A stretch of DNA of 64,000 bases from assembly GCA_045599365.1 (NCBI GenBank), contig JAZRVS010000185.1, forward strand, positions 48,556-112,555, written 5' to 3'. The stretch comes from UBA1715 sp045599365 (lineage in GTDB: Bacteria > Bacteroidota > Bacteroidia > Bacteroidales > UBA1715). Shown in pieces: positions 53,166 through 61,684 of this stretch. The notes beneath the pieces are model-generated. The model was not told the DNA's origin. It did no database searches and saw only the letters and a list, made by a program, of their open reading frames with translations. Each line of letters begins with the position of its first letter. The first letter of the stretch is position 1. Made by a program: the position numbers and the translations under genes.

Positions 53166-54156
53166 TCTAGGAAATTTAGACAGCTAATAAAGATAAAAAA
53201 ATAATAAATTAGCTGTATGAAAAGTAAAAGGAAATTTAGTTCAGAGTTTAAGGCCAAGGTAGCTATCGAAGTTCTCAAAGAACAGTCAATGTTGTCGGAA
53301 TTGGCGACGAAGTATCAATTGACTCCCAACCAAATATCTCAATGGAAGAAAGAGTTTTTGGTAAAAGCCCCGCAAGTGTTTTCAATGAAGCCCCCGGAGA
53401 AATCCCATGAGGATGAAGTAAACGCGCTATATAAGAAAATAGGCGAGTTGCAAATAGCGAATGATTTTCTAAAAAAAAGTTGTCGTGACCTTCAACAGTA
53501 CCGAACGTATGAGGTTGTTGGAAACAGGAAACAAAAAGTTAAGTGTGAGCAAACAATGCCTATCCCTGCTCCAGGAAACGAGACCTATCCGTACCTGCTT
53601 CGAAACATGCGGATAGACCGCGTGAACAAGGTCTGGGAAATGGACATAACCTATCTTCCTATGAAGCGTGGCTTTATGTACCTTGCTGCGATAATCGACG
53701 TGTATAGCAGATGTATCGTCGGTTGGGACATATCAAACACGATGGAGTCCGAATGGTGCAGCTCTATCGTGTCGCAGGCTATCGAAAGGCATGGAAGCCC
53801 CGAGGTTTTTAACACAGATCAGGGTAGCCAGTTTACGAGCAAGGTGTTTACCGAAAACCTAAAGGGCCATAATGTGAAAATCAGTATGGACGGACGTGGA
53901 AGGGCAACCGACGACATCTATATTGAAAGATTTTGGAGAAGCATCAAATACGAAGACTTTCATATAAATGTCTATGATACACCCCAAGACCTAAGGAAAG
54001 GTGTGGCAGACTACATCTATTTTTACAATAATGTTAGGCCGCATCAGTCGTTACAGTATCAAAGACCAATTTCTGTTTTTAAAGTTATTGCGTAACAAAG
54101 AAAATCTTGATGGATTTATCATTAACTAAGCAAAAAAGTTGTCTAAATTTACTGGA
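53166..54156 (+). mobile_element. IS3-family element, internally deleted (~990 bp)
   Basis: Terminal repeats TCTAGGAAATTTAGACAGCT (53166-53185) and, inverted, AGTTGTCTAAATTTACTGGA (54137-54156) share GAAATTTAGACA-type sequence. The inside holds one transposase frame. Intact IS3-family elements are usually 1.2-1.5 kb. I could not define a target duplication. Confidence 0.75.
53217..54095 (+). CDS. IS3-family transposase, OrfA-OrfB fused by deletion
   Basis: 292 residues. Residues 1-92 are OrfA: an HTH (FKAKVAIEVLKEQSMLSELA, NQISQWKKEF) and a leucine-zipper-like segment (KKIGELQIANDFLKK). The frame then passes to the catalytic part of OrfB: YPYLLRNMRI, WEMDITYLP (first Asp), FNTDQGSQFTS (second Asp) and YIERFWRSIKYE (Glu). 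The start of OrfB (about 90-100 residues, HTH_21 region) and the usual frameshift are missing. The DDE triad is intact but activity is doubtful. Confidence 0.82.
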   Translation: MKSKRKFSSEFKAKVAIEVLKEQSMLSELATKYQLTPNQISQWKKEFLVKAPQVFSMKPPEKSHEDEVNALYKKIGELQIANDFLKKSCRDLQQYRTYEVVGNRKQKVKCEQTMPIPAPGNETYPYLLRNMRIDRVNKVWEMDITYLPMKRGFMYLAAIIDVYSRCIVGWDISNTMESEWCSSIVSQAIERHGSPEVFNTDQGSQFTSKVFTENLKGHNVKISMDGRGRATDDIYIERFWRSIKYEDFHINVYDTPQDLRKGVADYIYFYNNVRPHQSLQYQRPISVFKVIA

Positions 54157-54206
54157 GTATTATAGTGAACCTATCATAAAAACAAACGATTACAATTTAT
54201 ATATTT

Positions 54207-55259
54207 ATGTTAATTAAAACATTTGCACCTGTAATTATTACAACTCTAAATAGGTTTGATCATTTTAAACAATGTTTAGAATCACTTGAAAATTGTAAGT
54301 ATGCGGATGAGACAGATGTTTATATAGCTCTTGACTATCCACCTTCAGAGGAATATGAGGAAGGATGGAAGTTGATTGATAGATATATTCGAGACAAAGA
54401 AAAACAAAATGGGTTTAAAAATTTAATTGTATATAGACGAACAGAAAATTATTTTTTCTCTGGTAGAGGAAATTTGCGAGTAGCAATAAATGATTTACCC
54501 AAAAACGTTGATAGATATATTACATCGGAGGATGATAACATTTTTTCTCCACTCTTTCTTGAATATATGAACTTATGTCTTGAAAAATATGAAGATAATC
54601 CTGATGTTGTATGTGTTACGGGATATAGTTATCCTGTTGATTGGAGTCGGAGTGAGGGGGCGACAATTCAGTTACAGAATTTTAATGCATCTGCTTGGGG
54701 ATGGGCATGGTGGAGAGAAAAGAAAAACAAAATAGAAAATGATTTTTTGGATGAAATATTATTTCATAATGCTACAATAGATATTAAGAATGGCAAGTAT
54801 AAACGACTCATTGCTCCAGCTCTTATTGAATATACAGATTATATAAAAGGCGCAGATGTTAAATTACAAAAACGAATGACAGATGTTGGTATGCGTATAT
54901 ATATTGCGATGAGGGACAAGTATGTCGTTTCGCCATTGATATCTTTTGTACGAAATAAGGGATTTGATGGTTCGGGACAATATTGTGGCAATAATCAACA
55001 TTTGTTGGATAATTCAAATGCGTTAACATACGACTATGTTCATCAGCCAATATATGAGAGTGATAATTTTAATATTGTAGAGAATAATAATGATTTACTT
55101 GAAGAAAATAGATGTAAACTCAGTAAGTTTGATAATCGCTCTTATGGGTCTTTATGTAAGAGTATGATGGTTATATGGGAAGTGAAATTGTTAGGAATTT
55201 CTTATGTTAGAATTAAATATAAACTTAAGAGTTTGTTGAAGAAGTTGGTAAATTATTGA
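54207..55259 (+). CDS. Glycosyltransferase, GT-A fold (family 2-like)
   Basis: 350 residues. FAPVIITTLNRFDHFKQCLESL is a nucleotide-sugar-binding opening, and RYITSEDDNIFSPLFLEY holds the acidic metal motif (EDDN). GWAWWREKK is typical of this subgroup. This and the next two genes are visibly more AT-rich than those around them, which suggests a separate origin. Donor and acceptor sugars unknown. Confidence 0.82.
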   Translation: MLIKTFAPVIITTLNRFDHFKQCLESLENCKYADETDVYIALDYPPSEEYEEGWKLIDRYIRDKEKQNGFKNLIVYRRTENYFFSGRGNLRVAINDLPKNVDRYITSEDDNIFSPLFLEYMNLCLEKYEDNPDVVCVTGYSYPVDWSRSEGATIQLQNFNASAWGWAWWREKKNKIENDFLDEILFHNATIDIKNGKYKRLIAPALIEYTDYIKGADVKLQKRMTDVGMRIYIAMRDKYVVSPLISFVRNKGFDGSGQYCGNNQHLLDNSNALTYDYVHQPIYESDNFNIVENNNDLLEENRCKLSKFDNRSYGSLCKSMMVIWEVKLLGISYVRIKYKLKSLLKKLVNY

Positions 55260-55369
55260 TTTGTATGTGATAGAAGGCCTTTATCCTATTTTGCTTTGAT
55301 GATTATCTTATTAATTTATGCAAATTAGCAACCAATAGTAAAGTTGATTAAAATTAGTAAATATAATTT

Positions 55370-56134
55370 ATGATACCCAAAATAATTCATTATTGCTGGC
55401 TCAGTAATGTCCCTATTCCTGCTAAACTTCAAAAATGCATGGAGTCATGGAAAAAACACCTTCCAGATTACGAATTTATGTTATGGAATTTTGATAGATT
55501 TCCAAGAGGTAAAAGTAAATGGGTAGATGAAGCTTTTGATAATAAAAAGTATGCCTTTGCCGCTGATTATATTAGATTGTATGCTTTGTACAATTATGGT
55601 GGAATTTATTTAGATATGGATGTTGAAGTGTTAAAACCATTTGATGATTTCCTTGATATGAATACTATGATGTGTTATGAGAATCATATGGTGTTATCTA
55701 ACTTAGAAGTTGCAGCTTTTGGTGTAGAAACTAACTCAAAATGGGTAGGAGATTGTCTGCATTATTATGATTCTAAGAATTTTGTGAATCAAGATGGTAC
55801 TTTTAATATGACGGTTCTTCCGATTATTGTGAGAAATCAATTAAAAGCAACAGGTCATTCAATCAAGTTGGTCAGAAGCATTAGAGAAGCATTAAATGCG
55901 GAATTAGAAGATTCTATACCAATTTTTGATTATACATTTTTTAGCCCAAAATGTTATGAAACTGGGGAACTCAAAATCTCATCGTCTACATATTCTATTC
56001 ATCATTTCGCTGGTTCTTGGTTGCCGTGGGAACAGGTGATAGAAAGTAAAATATGGTCATTCTTAGGATTAAAGCCACATCGTTTTATGTGGCACTTGGA
56101 TAATTTTTTATTAAAAATTGGAATTAAAAGATAA
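55370..56134 (+). CDS. Glycosyltransferase family 32-like (Gly_transf_sug)
   Basis: 254 residues. IPKIIHYCWLSNVPIPAKLQK and AFAADYIRLYALYNYGGIYLDMDVEVLKPFD are the GT32 landmarks, with the DxD in LDMDVE. FAGSWLPWE near the end is also typical. Transfers a hexose or similar to the growing repeat unit in the cytoplasm. Member of the AT-rich block. Confidence 0.93.
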   Translation: MIPKIIHYCWLSNVPIPAKLQKCMESWKKHLPDYEFMLWNFDRFPRGKSKWVDEAFDNKKYAFAADYIRLYALYNYGGIYLDMDVEVLKPFDDFLDMNTMMCYENHMVLSNLEVAAFGVETNSKWVGDCLHYYDSKNFVNQDGTFNMTVLPIIVRNQLKATGHSIKLVRSIREALNAELEDSIPIFDYTFFSPKCYETGELKISSSTYSIHHFAGSWLPWEQVIESKIWSFLGLKPHRFMWHLDNFLLKIGIKR

Positions 56135-56189
56135 TCTGCTATAGGGAAGTATAAAATAAGTTTAAGAATTATTTGTGATTCGGAAAAAG

Positions 56190-57341
56190 ATGAAGGCAAT
56201 AGCAAATAATCAAAGTGGAAATGTTGTAATTCCAATAATATATTCGATAGCATCTTTGACTTACATTTTCCGTCCTTTTATTCCAACTGGAATAATGGAT
56301 GAGTTGGTTGTGTTGTTATTGGGAATTTTGGGATATAGGTATATTTTCAAATGTAGAGAATTTGTGAGAATTGTTCTATTTCTATTTTTTTTCTTGGTTT
56401 ATTCTCTTTTGATTGAAATAAATAGATGGGAAGCAGTTTTTTTTGATTTCTTGTTATTTTTGAAACCATTTATAAGTTTTTTTGTCCCGTTAACAATGCC
56501 TTTTGTCCTTACAAATCGACAAATGGCATATTTTAAAAAGATTTTTTTTCTTTGCTGTGTGTATTGTATTGTTCAGATTCCGTTTGTAAATCAGTTATAT
56601 GAAAATGATTCTGCATATTGTGCTTGTTGTATCATCTCAAGTGTAAGTTATCTGTTTTTCTCAAGTTGTACCAAAAAAGACCTTATTTTTTCAACCATAG
56701 TTTTATGTATGGGGTTATCTACATTTAAGGCTAAATTCATAACAGAATTTATATTTTTTGTGTTTGTAGTGTTTTTTCTTCGTTCGAAAATTCGCTTAAA
56801 TATTAAATGGATTTTTCTCATAGTTGCTATTGCCTTGATTTCTATATATTTTAACTATGAGAAGTTTAGTATCTATTTCTATGCAGGATCTGAAGATGGT
56901 ATATCAAGAACAATGTTCTACTACAAATCTATAAATGTATTGCAAGACTATTTCCCGTTAGGACCAGGATTTTCTACTTACGGTACTGAAGGAGCAGCTC
57001 AATTTTATTCTCCGTTATATCATAAATATGGTTTTGATAGTTTTTGGGGAACAATGGAAGTGGACTATAAAACTGACCACGATTTTTTACATGATACATT
57101 CTATCCCGTGTTAGCTCAATTTGGAATTGTTGGTGTTGTCTTGTATGTATTGTTTTGGAAAAGACGATGGAACGAGGGCTGTCAATTGAATGGAAATTCG
57201 TATAAACTTTTTTTGTTTGTTTTTTTTGTGATATTTGTACAGAATCTCGCAGATAATGCATTTACTAGTGCAATAGGAGTATCTCTTATGATGTTATTGG
57301 CTATGCTTATATCTAAGAAAGAAGAGGGTAAACGATTATAA
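56190..57341 (+). CDS. O-antigen/capsule polymerase (Wzy-like)
   Basis: 383 residues from the ATG at 56190 (a GTG at 56175 is an alternative). About ten hydrophobic helices and one large loop with GPGFSTYGTEGAAQFYS and YKTDHDFLHDTFYPVLAQFGIVG, the pattern of Wzy periplasmic loops. Sequence is poorly conserved, as usual for polymerases; the call rests on topology and on being the only such protein in the locus. Confidence 0.78.
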   Translation: MKAIANNQSGNVVIPIIYSIASLTYIFRPFIPTGIMDELVVLLLGILGYRYIFKCREFVRIVLFLFFFLVYSLLIEINRWEAVFFDFLLFLKPFISFFVPLTMPFVLTNRQMAYFKKIFFLCCVYCIVQIPFVNQLYENDSAYCACCIISSVSYLFFSSCTKKDLIFSTIVLCMGLSTFKAKFITEFIFFVFVVFFLRSKIRLNIKWIFLIVAIALISIYFNYEKFSIYFYAGSEDGISRTMFYYKSINVLQDYFPLGPGFSTYGTEGAAQFYSPLYHKYGFDSFWGTMEVDYKTDHDFLHDTFYPVLAQFGIVGVVLYVLFWKRRWNEGCQLNGNSYKLFLFVFFVIFVQNLADNAFTSAIGVSLMMLLAMLISKKEEGKRL

Positions 57342-57355
57342 TATATAAAGTTTGT

Positions 57356-58405
57356 ATGCAACCAAAAGTTTCAATAATAGTTCCATGTTATGGGGTTGAG
57401 AAGTATATTGATCGGTGCATGGAGAGTCTTGTGAATCAGACTTTGCGAGATATAGAGATCATCCTCGTGGATGATGTGAGCCCAGATCGTGTGCCTGAGA
57501 TGTGCGATGAATGGGCGAAGAAAGATAATCGTATCAAAGTCATCCATAAAGAAAAGAATGGTGGACTTGGTTTTGCTCGCAATACAGGTCTCGACGCTGC
57601 TACTGGTGAGTATGTGGCGTTCGTAGATAGTGATGATTATGTGGATGTTCAGATGTATGAGACTTTATTTGCAATTGCAAAAGACGCCAATTGTGATACA
57701 GTTTTTTGTGGTGTGAACATAGAAAATCAGCCAGGTCTATGGGAAAAACACATTGAGGTTGATAAAATCTGTGTACTGGATAAAAGCGAGGCTTGGACTT
57801 ATGCTAAGGACATGATAGCATGTCTTCCTGGGATAAAAAAGGAAAGATTGCATGAGATGTCTGTATGGCACTCTATATACAACCTTAGCATCATAAGAGA
57901 TAATCAATTGACGTTCCTATCTGAGCGCGATGTAGCTTCAGAGGATATTCCTTTTCAGATAGATTTCTTTAGGCATGTTAACAGAATGGCTGTTGTTCCT
58001 TTCGCTTTCTACTATTATTGCTTTAACGGAGCTTCATTGACTACGACTTTCAAGAAAGAAAAGCACTCACGTTTTGCACATTTGCGTGATGTGCTGATAG
58101 ATAAGATGGGTGATGATCCTGAAGCAGCAGTAAGAGCTGATAGGTTCTTTATTGGTTGTAGCCGAGCATTTTTCTTGAAACTCGTAAATACTCCTATTAG
58201 CGGTAAGATATCTATCATTAGAGAAGTGCTAAATGAAGGAGGCATTTGGGAGAAGGTCAGGAAAGATTTTGAGATTGGCTACCTGCCAAAAGCACAAAGT
58301 GTGTTCTATTTGTTTCAATCTCGAAAAATGCCAATAGCTTTGTTTGTATATGCAAAGCTATTTATTTTATTAAAACAAATGTGTGGGAAAAAAATACTCG
58401 CATAA
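57356..58405 (+). CDS. Glycosyltransferase family 2
   Basis: 349 residues. KVSIIVPCYGVEKYIDRCMESLVNQTL, ILVDDVSPD, GGLGFARNTGLDAATGEYVAFVDSDDYVD: a canonical GT2 with the DxD in DSDD. The C-terminal part (FAHLRDVLIDKMG onwards) is long and helical. The base composition rises again from here. Its stop overlaps the start of the next gene (TAATG). Confidence 0.95.
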   Translation: MQPKVSIIVPCYGVEKYIDRCMESLVNQTLRDIEIILVDDVSPDRVPEMCDEWAKKDNRIKVIHKEKNGGLGFARNTGLDAATGEYVAFVDSDDYVDVQMYETLFAIAKDANCDTVFCGVNIENQPGLWEKHIEVDKICVLDKSEAWTYAKDMIACLPGIKKERLHEMSVWHSIYNLSIIRDNQLTFLSERDVASEDIPFQIDFFRHVNRMAVVPFAFYYYCFNGASLTTTFKKEKHSRFAHLRDVLIDKMGDDPEAAVRADRFFIGCSRAFFLKLVNTPISGKISIIREVLNEGGIWEKVRKDFEIGYLPKAQSVFYLFQSRKMPIALFVYAKLFILLKQMCGKKILA

Positions 58406-58977
58406 TGAAAAAGATCAAAAGACTTGTGTGCTTGGCTTTGTATTACGGCTTTGCACAGTATCTGCCGGATTCGTATGGTCCGATTAAACCAATCGCTAAT
58501 GCTAGTAATGCAATTCGTGTGTTTTTGGTGAAGCGTATCTTTAAGAAGTGTGGCAAGATACGTACCATCAACAGAAAGGCATACTTTGGTAATGGTAAGG
58601 ATGTGGAGATGGGTGATTTCTCTACATTGGGTGCAAGGAGTTGGATTCCTAACAATACGATTATTGGCAAGAGTGTGATGTTTGGTAGAGATAGTCTTAT
58701 TCTGTGGGATAATCACCGCTTTGACCGCATTGACATTCCTATCAATGACCAAGGGTATTATCCACGAGTGCCGACTGTGATAGAAGATGATTGCTGGATT
58801 GGTTTGCGATCGCTGATTACTGTGGGCAGGCACATTTCAAAGGGTACTATCGTGGCAATGGGTTCGGTGGTGACTAAGGATTTTCCTGAGTATTCTATCA
58901 TTGGCGGTAACCCTGCGAAGCTTATCAAATCGAGACTTCAGAATGTAGATAATAGTCAGTCGGGGGGTAAATTATAG
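58405..58977 (+). CDS. Hexapeptide-repeat acyltransferase 1
   Basis: 190 residues from the ATG at 58405 (MKKIKRLVCLALYYGFAQYL). Left-handed beta-helix turns are visible (IIGKSVMFGRDSLI, VIEDDCWIGLRSLI, IIGGNPAKLI), with NH in LWDNHRF as candidate catalytic His. O- or N-acetylates a sugar. The extreme C-terminus (SQSGGKL) is coded by a G6 run within CGGGGGGTAAATT. Paralogue of the next gene. Confidence 0.9.
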   Translation: MKKIKRLVCLALYYGFAQYLPDSYGPIKPIANASNAIRVFLVKRIFKKCGKIRTINRKAYFGNGKDVEMGDFSTLGARSWIPNNTIIGKSVMFGRDSLILWDNHRFDRIDIPINDQGYYPRVPTVIEDDCWIGLRSLITVGRHISKGTIVAMGSVVTKDFPEYSIIGGNPAKLIKSRLQNVDNSQSGGKL

Positions 58978-59025
58978 ATCTCTGTTCTCGTATAACTTAG
59001 TTGCTGCATAGTTGCTTAAATTTAG

Positions 59026-59571
59026 ATGATTATGCAGAACAATAAGGTTATACGAGTGTTTTTTACTGCTCTCTATTACGGCTTTGCCCAATACTTGCCA
59101 GACAGCTATACTCCCGTAATAGGGAAATTCGCAAATTGGCTGAGAATTGCATGCTGCAAGCGGATATTTAAGTATTGCGGTCCGAAGGTGTCGAACATCA
59201 ACCGTAAGGCTTTCTTCGGGAAGGGGGACGAAGTTGAGATTGGTGTCTATAGCAGTATAGGAGCCAACTGTACGTTGCACCCGAAGGTGAAGATTGGCAA
59301 GTATGTGATGATGGGACCTGAGGTGTATATGGTGGGTAATAACCACATTACTGCTGATCCAGATGTGCCTATGTGTTTTCAGGGCAAGACGGACAATCAG
59401 CCTATCGTCATAGAAGACGATGTGTGGTTGGGTGCTCGCGTAATGATTATGCCAGGGAAGTGCATTGGGCATGGTAGCATCCTTGCTTCGGGTGCTATCA
59501 TTACGAAAGATGTGGAGCCATATAGTATCATGGGCGGTAATCCTGCTAAGTTGATTAAGAAACGTAAATAA
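59026..59571 (+). CDS. Hexapeptide-repeat acyltransferase 2
   Basis: 181 residues. Same N-terminal block as its neighbour (TALYYGFAQYLPDSYTP, INRKAFFGKGDEVEIG), catalytic GNNHIT, VIEDDVWLGARVMIMPG and IMGGNPAKLI. The two genes are tandem paralogues that share a rare N-terminal extension before the hexapeptide region, and probably acylate different positions or sugars. Confidence 0.92.
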   Translation: MIMQNNKVIRVFFTALYYGFAQYLPDSYTPVIGKFANWLRIACCKRIFKYCGPKVSNINRKAFFGKGDEVEIGVYSSIGANCTLHPKVKIGKYVMMGPEVYMVGNNHITADPDVPMCFQGKTDNQPIVIEDDVWLGARVMIMPGKCIGHGSILASGAIITKDVEPYSIMGGNPAKLIKKRK

Positions 59572-60598
59572 ATGGAAACTAATAAAATACTAATCGGGGG
59601 GGGGTAATTCTCAGACCTCCAGACAACGTGACATAAGCATTGACGTAATCAAGTTCATTGCTGTTTTGTTTATCATCAACAGTCATGCGGATATGCTGTA
59701 TCCGAAGCATGGGGCACTGGCAACTGGTGGCGCTATCGGTGATGCATTGTTTCTATTCTGCTCGGGCTATACTTTGTTTTGGGGTAGCTTGAAACGGTTT
59801 GACAACTGGTATAAGAGACGTGTGAACAGAATTTATCCATCGGTATTTGCTTGTCTGCTGGTGTCGGCTCTGTTGGGCAAACTGACCTTTGAGAGTCTTG
59901 ATTGGTGGAAGATGGGCGGTGGTGAGTTTGTAGTGTTTATCATGGTTTATTATGTGTTGCTCTATGGCGTGCAAAGGTGGTTCATTGACCGCATTCCGTG
60001 GGTGATAGCGTTGACGGCTGTAGTGACGCTGGTGGCTTATTGGTTTTTCCCATACAAGTATGAGGTCAGTTCGAAGGGAATCTATGGTATCACGACTCTG
60101 TTCCGTTGGATTCCGTATTTCGCTATGATGCTGATGGGTGCATGGCTTGGGTTGAAGACCAAGAAGGGCGAGATGAAGGTGAAGACTACTTGGAAGGATC
60201 CTGTGCTGATGGTGGCGTGTCTGATGGTGTTCTATGGCATTCAGTTCGCTGCCAAGAAGGTGCTGGCAGTTGCTCCATGGCAGATTGTAACTATACCGTT
60301 CCCGGCTGGTTTTGTGTATTACTTCTGGCATTGCTGTAATGCCGAGTGGCTGAGGAAAGTATATGAGACTCGCGTTGGTAATTGGATGATAATGGCTGTG
60401 GTTGGTTTGTGTCTGGAGTCGTATCTGATACAGTTCTCGCTGTTTACTGATAAATTAAATTGGCTTTTCCCATTGAATATTCCGCTGATGATGGTGATTA
60501 TCCTTGTGGTGTCGTATGTTTGCAGATGCCTTGCAAGGGTGATTAGCCAGACATTCAGGACGGAGGATTATGAGTGGGGGAAGGTGTTTGCACTATAA
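59572..60598 (+). CDS. Acyltransferase 3-like membrane protein, out of frame at a G9 tract (phase OFF)
   Basis: Starts at the ATG at 59572 directly after the previous stop (METNKILIGGG) and hits TAA at 59605-59607 because of nine G at 59596-59604. With eight G the frame would continue NSQTSRQRDISIDVIKFIAVLF and then IINSHADM, the normal opening of this family, to the stop at 60598 (about 341 residues, ten membrane helices). The downstream frame is otherwise intact. The gene is therefore switched off in this sequence by one extra G, or needs re-initiation downstream. Confidence 0.85.
59596..59604 (+). repeat. Poly-G tract (G9), putative phase switch
   Basis: Nine G between ATC and TAATTCTC, 24 bp after the start codon. 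G8 opens the reading frame; G9 closes it. The flank TAATT(T)CTC is shared with the G7 tract at 62129-62135. Confidence 0.85.
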
Positions 60599-60628
60599 AG
60601 GTTTATGGTTTTATAAACAACTGAATAA

Positions 60629-61681
60629 ATGACTAAAGTACTTATGCATTGCTCTACCCTCGACACGAAGGGGGGAATGGTGAGCGTGACAAAGAATTAC
60701 CTCGGTTATAAGGACTGGGGGGAATATGAGGTGAAGTTCATCCCTACGCACTTTGATACGAATAAGTGGGTGGTGATGGTGTACTTTGCCTTGCAGTTTG
60801 GTAAGATTTGGTGGCAGATGATGACGGGCGACTATAAGATTGCGCATCTGCATACGGCTGAGCGTGGCAGCTTCTGGAGGAAGAAGTTCCTGATGGAGTT
60901 CTATCACAGGCATGGCATCAAGGTGGTGATGCACCATCATGCGGCTGAGTTTGAGGATTTCTATGCTAACTGCTCGGAGGCTCAGAAGCGGAAGGTGCAG
61001 GAGGCGTTGGCTGAGGCTGACGTGAATATTGTGCTGAGCAAGCGTCTGGTGCCGATGATCAAGGAGAAGCAACCTAAGGCGCGTGAGGAGGTACTGTATA
61101 ATGCGGTGAATACTTACCCTGAGAATCCGTACAGTCTGGAGGCAAGGAATGTGCTGTTTATGGGTAGGTTGGGTGTGCGTAAGGGTACGTTCGACCTGAT
61201 TGAGGCTATCAAGCGTCTGGACAAAGAGATTCCTGCTGATGTGAAGTTCTACCTGTGTGGCGACATGGGAGAGAACGAGGTGCGCCAGAAGGTGAAGGAT
61301 CTGGGCATTGAGTACAGGATTGCACATGTGGGATGGATTGATGGTGAACAGAAGCGAGAGTTCATGAGCAAGAGTATGATCAACTGCCTACCTTCGTACA
61401 ACGAGGGATTGCCTATGACCATTCTGGAGACTATGGCGGCTGGCATTCCGAATATCTCGACCAATATCGCTTCCATACCAGAGGTTTTGCATGATGGGGA
61501 GAATGCGTTTATGATTACTCCGGGTGATGTGGATGCTCTGGTGGACAGATTGCGTACGCTGATAAATGACTCGGAACTGAGAAGGAAGTTCTCGGAGGCG
61601 AGTTATGAGTTGGTGACAAGGGATTTCTCTTTGGATGCGAATATTGAGAAATTAAAAAACATATATAAAGGCTTGTTATAG
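60629..61681 (+). CDS. Glycosyltransferase family 4
   Basis: 350 residues, GT-B fold. KVLMHCSTLDTKGGMVSV (acceptor domain opening), LFMGRLGVRKGTFDLIEAI (donor domain) and PSYNEGLPMTILETMAAGIP, with the two glutamates of the E-x7-E motif. Retaining transferase, cytoplasmic. It overlaps none of its neighbours; the next gene begins 4 bp after its stop. Confidence 0.95.
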   Translation: MTKVLMHCSTLDTKGGMVSVTKNYLGYKDWGEYEVKFIPTHFDTNKWVVMVYFALQFGKIWWQMMTGDYKIAHLHTAERGSFWRKKFLMEFYHRHGIKVVMHHHAAEFEDFYANCSEAQKRKVQEALAEADVNIVLSKRLVPMIKEKQPKAREEVLYNAVNTYPENPYSLEARNVLFMGRLGVRKGTFDLIEAIKRLDKEIPADVKFYLCGDMGENEVRQKVKDLGIEYRIAHVGWIDGEQKREFMSKSMINCLPSYNEGLPMTILETMAAGIPNISTNIASIPEVLHDGENAFMITPGDVDALVDRLRTLINDSELRRKFSEASYELVTRDFSLDANIEKLKNIYKGLL

Positions 61682-61684
61682 GTT

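Noticed and set aside
60675..60725. G6 runs near the start of the GT4 gene as phase switches
   Set aside because: Short, and the residues they encode (TKGGM, DWGEY) are normal for the family.
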